Shown: positions 59,455-64,000 of the stretch, piece by piece | How positions within the stretch are numbered: position 1 is the first letter of the stretch | Layout of the letters: each line of letters begins with the position of its first letter | NCBI GenBank assembly: GCA_021464415.1 | Contig: CM038465.1 | Coordinates: 80,014,919-80,078,918, forward strand | DNA length: 64,000 bases | Source of the DNA: Lonicera japonica | Taxonomy: Eukaryota; Streptophyta; Magnoliopsida; Dipsacales; Caprifoliaceae | Direction of reading: 5' to 3' | The notes under the pieces: model-generated | The model's database searches: none | What the model was told of the DNA's origin: nothing | The model's input: the letters and a program-made list of their open reading frames with translations, nothing else | Program-made: the position numbers and the translations under genes

Positions 59455-61391
59455 CTTTCAGTTACATGCGTATTTTACACTCTTGTGTTGATCGCATATC
59501 TTATTTGTTGAAATCTCTCTGGGAAAAATTGAACGAAATTTAGCCCTAAGATGTTGTAGGCAATACATAAGTCACGTTTATCGAAGATAGAGATGAATCT
59601 TCTATACTACGCTACGAGGAAAGTAGGAGAGTTAATACCATGGCCCCACTCTTAATTACAATTTATGTCAAACGTAATTTTCTAAATGTAGCCCATTACC
59701 CATTTGTTTATTACTCGATATATTTGAAAGTATTTTTATATACATTTGTTTTATTACCTTTTACCTTTTAATTCTATTTTGTTAATAGAAATTAAACTTA
59801 AATTGTTGCTATTAGATTAATAGAAACCAACGTTATTGTCACCGGTTTTTTAGATTTGTCAATGGGTCTCTTCTTCTTCATCTTTCAAAGTAAAGTATTA
59901 TAAGTATCCACACACTATATAGTATTTATTTTGTAAAATACATTTGGGGTGAGTGCAAATTTTTATTCAATGCAACTTTGTGAAGAGGATGTTAAGCAGG
60001 TGCAATCGTTGAGATTGTTCAAATTAATCAATTGATATTTTCGAGTCATTCACAAAAAAAGGAAAAAGAAGATATTCTTTAGCTAGATTTGCAATTATTT
60101 TTATATATTTGGTGATTTTTCTTGCACTTTTTCTTTGTATGTTAATTGTGAGGGTGGGTTTTAATTGTAAGTTTTAAGAAATTTTAAATGTCATTTGGCG
60201 GAAGTTATGAGCAAACGATGGGTTATATATATGAAGGAAATCAAAATTAGGGATCGAATTGCCTAGATTAATTTTAGGGAGGTTTATCAAAAATAATTTA
60301 AAGTTTGAAAGTTTAATCAATTTTACTGTCAAAACTTGTGTTGTATAATCTAACAATTATATCAAGCATTTACACAAAAAGCAATCACACAACACCAAGA
60401 ATTTACGAGATATCTCTACTTGCGAGGATTAATCATTGGGATTAACTGACATTACTTTAGTATGATCAAAACAGAATTACAGATTCGATAACTTATAAAA
60501 AAAAAATTTCTTATAATTTACGCAACAATCTTGTTAGTCCCTTGAACGTAGAATTTAACCGCAGCTGACTTAACGTACGCTTCCCGCTATTCCAGCTTAC
60601 TCGTCGCCTCCTTCTACGCACTTAATCACAATCTTTCACCCTTGTCTGCGATTTTATTTATCGCGCGTTAACCACTTCGCTCATCCTATCTTCAATCGCA
60701 ACCAAAGACACTCCCGCATGACTGTAAACGTTTGGAACTCTAGTTCTTAAAATTGAAAAACAGTAGGTTCATCCCTGTCTACAATTTTTCTTATCGCACA
60801 TTAACCACTTTGCTCACCACATCTTTAATCGTAATTGAAAAAACTCTCACAGAACCGTGAACGTTTGAAACTCTAATTCTTAAAATTGAAAAACAATATA
60901 TAAGATCTCTTATGACATATAAACAAAATTTAAGTGGTATTTAAAAATTCTCAAAAATTGATTATAATATTTGAATTTTTTTGCCTAAAAATCTCTTTAA
61001 AGTCATGTATTTTTTATTGAAACTAATAATTATACTTATAAAAAAAATATTTTTAAAAAAGTAAATTAAAAATATTATAAAAAATAATTATAAAAATACG
61101 TGTCTAAAAAATTACTCACCTGATCCGTTCGGTACCAAAAATTAAACCAGTCCAAAATTTAGAAAAGGCAATTTCATGAAAAATCACTGCGCCAGACCGA
61201 TCCGGGATTTGCTAATCTCCGCCGGTCTGGTACTAAAAATTTGGTCGCCATCCTTTTACTCGTACACGTGTAATGATATTAATGGAAGACAAAAGCAAGC
61301 CCCACATGATATCATGTGCATTAATGAAGACACGGGAGGTTCACGTGGGTTTTAGAAAAACAAAGAAAGTTTGACTTTTTCAAAACTTTTA
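59455..61391. other. Gene-free stretch with a tandem duplication
   Basis: AT-rich, no coding region. The only structure I can define is the tandem duplication at 60639-60896. Confidence 0.5.
60639..60896. repeat. Two-copy tandem repeat, period about 132 bp
   Basis: Copies at 60639-60765 and 60773-60896 share TTATCGC..TTAACCACTT, GCTCA, AACGTTTG.AACTCTA and TTCTTAAAATTGAAAAACA. Divergence is near 20 percent. It is non-coding and resembles repeats found near LTR-element leaders, which is only a resemblance. Confidence 0.75.
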
Positions 61392-61736
61392 GACCTGTTT
61401 GCAGTTGTTTTGAGTTAAATTTTTAAGTTAAGTTTTTAAAATATTAAAAAGTTGATTTGGGTTTTTTTTGAATTTTTTTTAATCAACTAAAAATCTCAAA
61501 AAAAAAATTCAAAAAATGGTCAAAATGGATCTTATTTTATAGATCTCGACGAGTATGTTTTAAATATATATTTTTATTTAATTTTAATTTTTGAATTTAA
61601 AGTTATAATGTTTTAAAAATTTTTTTAGAGAGAGAAAGAAAAGTTAAAGTTTTTTTAGGAAGTGTAAAAGTAAAGTTTGATTTTGAGTTGAGTTTTTAAA
61701 ATTTGGGAAAAAAAAAAAGAGGTACCAAACAGGGGC
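61392..61736. mobile_element. Tourist-like MITE, about 345 bp
   Basis: GACCTGTTTGCAGT at the left and GCCCCTGTTTGGTACC inverted at the right are short, imperfect termini. TTA flanks both (61389-61391, 61737-61739). The GTTTAAGTTAAG/AAAAACTC theme is shared inside. Moderate confidence because the termini are diverged. Confidence 0.62.
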
Positions 61737-61739
61737 TTA

Positions 61740-62199
61740 ACTTTTTCGATTTTTTTTTAGAAATCAGACGATACCTTCCTTTCCTTTTATTTTAATTATT
61801 TTTACTTTATTTTATCATATTAAATTCGTTTGGACATTGAGTCGATTCAAATTTTAGAATCAATTTTATGAAACATGATAGACATAAAAGAAAAATAAGT
61901 TTCTTCAATAATTTGTATTAATAGACCTATTTGAATTTCAGTAAAATAATAAAAAATAGATCTAACTTAAAAAAAAAAATTAATTTCGAATTTTTACGCT
62001 CAATCCACCACTTATATTTTGAATCAAAGCATATAACCAACTTACCTTATATCCTGAATTATGTGCGATGAATCTGGTAAATTTGGCGAGTTTCCGTTAA
62101 TTGTTGTATCTTTAAATCTTTAATTTAACTCAAACAATTATAACAAAAAAGTGTTTTTGACATTGGAATCAAGCAAACTAAAAATATAAACTTAACATT
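61740..62199. other. Gene-free AT-rich stretch before the LINE
   Basis: I see nothing beyond AT-rich DNA. Confidence 0.5.
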
Positions 62200-64000
62200 C
62201 TTCCCCTTTAGTTATTTCGATGACAAAAAATATGAGAGATTACTGACCTTTTGTTATTTTTGTGGTGTTCTAGGGCATATTGATAGTTTTTGTGAAAAGA
62301 TTTTTGACAATGGTGATCATAATGCAGCGGGCCCCTATGGTCTGTTTCTAAAAGCGCTTACCGTTAAACGGTTAATCTAGCAGGTGAAAAATGGCTACGA
62401 TTTACTTGTTGAATAAAGGAAGAGCTGATGCGCCGGCGGGAGTTAGTGCAATGGATGTAGATATAGGCAGGCTGGATATTATGGCTGGTAATAAGGAAGG
62501 CAATATTTTCTCAAATCGTGATGTTTCAATTAGAGTCAAAATTGTAGTATGAAAAATGAAAACGTGGAAGAACAGCTGTCAAACGTGTCTAGCGTGCAAA
62601 TTAAAGATTTTGAAAACGAGGAAGGGGCGATCATTTCTGATGCAAAACGACGTAGGGTTGGGAATGTAACAAAGGAAAAACCTTTAAATCGGCTGGTGGA
62701 TGAGGCAACTCTTTTGGGCCAAAAAAATCCAAAAAACGTAATAGCGGGTTTGGCACCCTTAGTTGGAACCATCAGGGGCTGGGCAACTCCTGAACAGTTC
62801 AGGAATTGCAAGACCTAGTGTTAAAATTTAAGCCTAATTTTATCTTTCTGATGGAGATTAAAGTGGGCCGAGCCCATGTTGATAAAATTAAATATTCACT
62901 GGGTTACGAGGGAAGTTTTTTTGTGAATCGAGATGGTATAGGTGGTAAGATTAGGCTCTTTTGGAACCCCGAAAATATGGTCTCTTTAATTAGTTATTTT
63001 ACTAATCACATACATGTTTTAGTTAAAATGAACGAAGAGAGCTTATAGCATTTTATGGATTTTCAGAGCAACAATGCTAAAGGGATTCATGGCAACTTTT
63101 GAAATCTTTCAAGTCCAAATCGACATTACATTGGTGTGTTTCTTGGCGATTTCAATAATTTGCACTTACATTCGAAAAAGCGAGGTAATTCCCCAAATCA
63201 AAATTATTTAATCAGAGGTTTTCAAGAAGCTGTAAAATATAGAGGCCTCTCTGATTTAGGGATGGTAGGTTATGAATTTACTTGGAAACGATGTCGAGGT
63301 TCTTTATATTGGGTAGAGGAACGGTCGGATAGAGTTCTCGCCTCTCAAGATTAGGTTAATCGTTTTTCCAACGCAGTTGTTCAGAACATTGTAACTATTT
63401 CTTCTGACCATTCAGCGTTGTTTTTAGATTTTGTTAATATTGAACCCCCAATTAAATGGCGGTTCCGGTTTGAAAATTCATGGATTCGTGAGAAGGATTG
63501 CCATATGAAGGTTAAGGAAAGCTGAAGGGCATTTTATAATTTAGGTATTCAGGACTGTATTCGTGTTTGTGGGGATAATTTGCAGAAGTGAGGAAATTCT
63601 ATTCGGATGAAATTCAAATAAAAAATCTTGGATTTTCGTGATGAGATCCACCGTTTGAAGAAAGCTCAAGACTCCATATATGTGTCACGATACAAGGAGG
63701 CAGAATGTGAGTTGGGTTTGCTTTTAGCCTAGTAGGAGGACTACTGGCTCCAGCGAGTAAAATAACATTGGTTGAAGGAGGGGGATGCCAATACCCGCTT
63801 CTTTCATCAATGTGCTTCTAATAGACGTAAAAAACCCTCAATTTCTCGTTTAACCAATGAGTCAAATTTGTGGTTTGATTGGAGTAACATGCTTCATAAA
63901 TTATTTTTTTATTACTTTGATGATCTGTTCACATCGCGAGGCTGTGATTGTGAGGCTGTTCTTTGGCATATTATGAAGAAAGAAACCCTTGAACAAAATG
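62200..64000 (+). mobile_element. Decayed L1-type LINE retrotransposon (3' part outside window)
   Basis: A zinc knuckle CYFCGVLGHIDSFC (CX2CX4HX4C, about 62278-62319) marks the end of a gag-like ORF1. ORF2 endonuclease pieces follow: FKPNFIFLMEIKVGRAHVDK (62826 on), FLGDFNNLHLHSKKRG (63139 on), YRGLSDLGMVGYEFTW, RSDRVLASQ, and ISSDHSALFLDF (about 63400). The motifs MEIK, GDFN and SDHSAL are the expected endonuclease catalytic segments. Then come KEGDANTRFFHQCASNRRKK and the approach to reverse transcriptase at the window edge. In-frame stops at about 62816, 63046, 63103, 63352, 63523, 63589 and 63728 plus frame changes make it inactive. The 5' boundary is set only by where homology-like sequence begins. 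Confidence 0.88.

Overview
This is a nuclear segment of a dicot plant genome. It is AT-rich, its genes have many short exons with GT..AG introns, it holds two N-myristoylated receptor-like cytoplasmic kinases and plant-type transcription factors, and its intergenic DNA is dominated by small DNA transposons, SINE, LINE and copia relics. I cannot name the species from sequence alone.

Layout. (1) 1-1.4 kb: the last two exons of an HD-Zip class I homeodomain gene (HB13/HB23 type), truncated by the window edge. (2) 1.4-10.9 kb: no gene; one Mutator-like (MULE) element, one PIF/Harbinger-type MITE carrying an unusual array of short palindromes, an unclassified inverted repeat, a 40-G homopolymer. 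(3) 10.95-11.56 kb: an intronless gene for a plastid-targeted bacterial-PH-like membrane protein. (4) 11.6-25.2 kb: no convincing gene; several TIR elements (Tourist-like, hAT, two MULE-like, one fold-back). (5) 25.2-29.4 kb: a complete 12-exon FLP/MYB88-type R2R3-MYB gene. (6) 31.5-38.1 kb, minus strand: a UDP-galactose/UDP-glucose transporter (UTR1/UTR3) gene, broken by a 2.5-kb MULE inside a coding exon plus splice-site and frameshift lesions. (7) 38.7-40.8 kb: an internally deleted Ty1/copia element with both LTRs. (8) 41-49.2 kb: no gene; retroelement-like DNA, a direct repeat and nested TIR elements with another palindrome array. (9) 49.7-55.8 kb: two convergent RLCK-VII (PBL) kinase genes, the first a PBL2/PBL3 type, the second a more divergent paralogue. 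(10) 56-62 kb: no gene; two neighbouring hAT elements and a Tourist-like MITE. (11) 62.2-64 kb: a decayed L1-type LINE running off the end.

The order FLP/MYB88 - UTR1/UTR3 - PBL2/PBL3 matches two duplicated Arabidopsis blocks (At1g14350-14360-14370 and At2g02820-02810-02800, from memory), so the window preserves an old collinear block in which the middle gene is now dead. The genes are neighbours by descent; they do not form one pathway: stomatal lineage and cell-cycle control (FLP), nucleotide-sugar transport in ER/Golgi (UTR), membrane-associated signalling kinases (PBL).

The most unusual structure is not a gene. At least three unrelated sequence families of tandem short palindromes (about 17-29 bp each, one every 30-40 bp) sit inside different TIR elements at about 8.0-8.3, 22.6-22.8 and 48.0-48.2 kb, with weaker relatives of the second at about 14.5, 20.2 and 38.5 kb.
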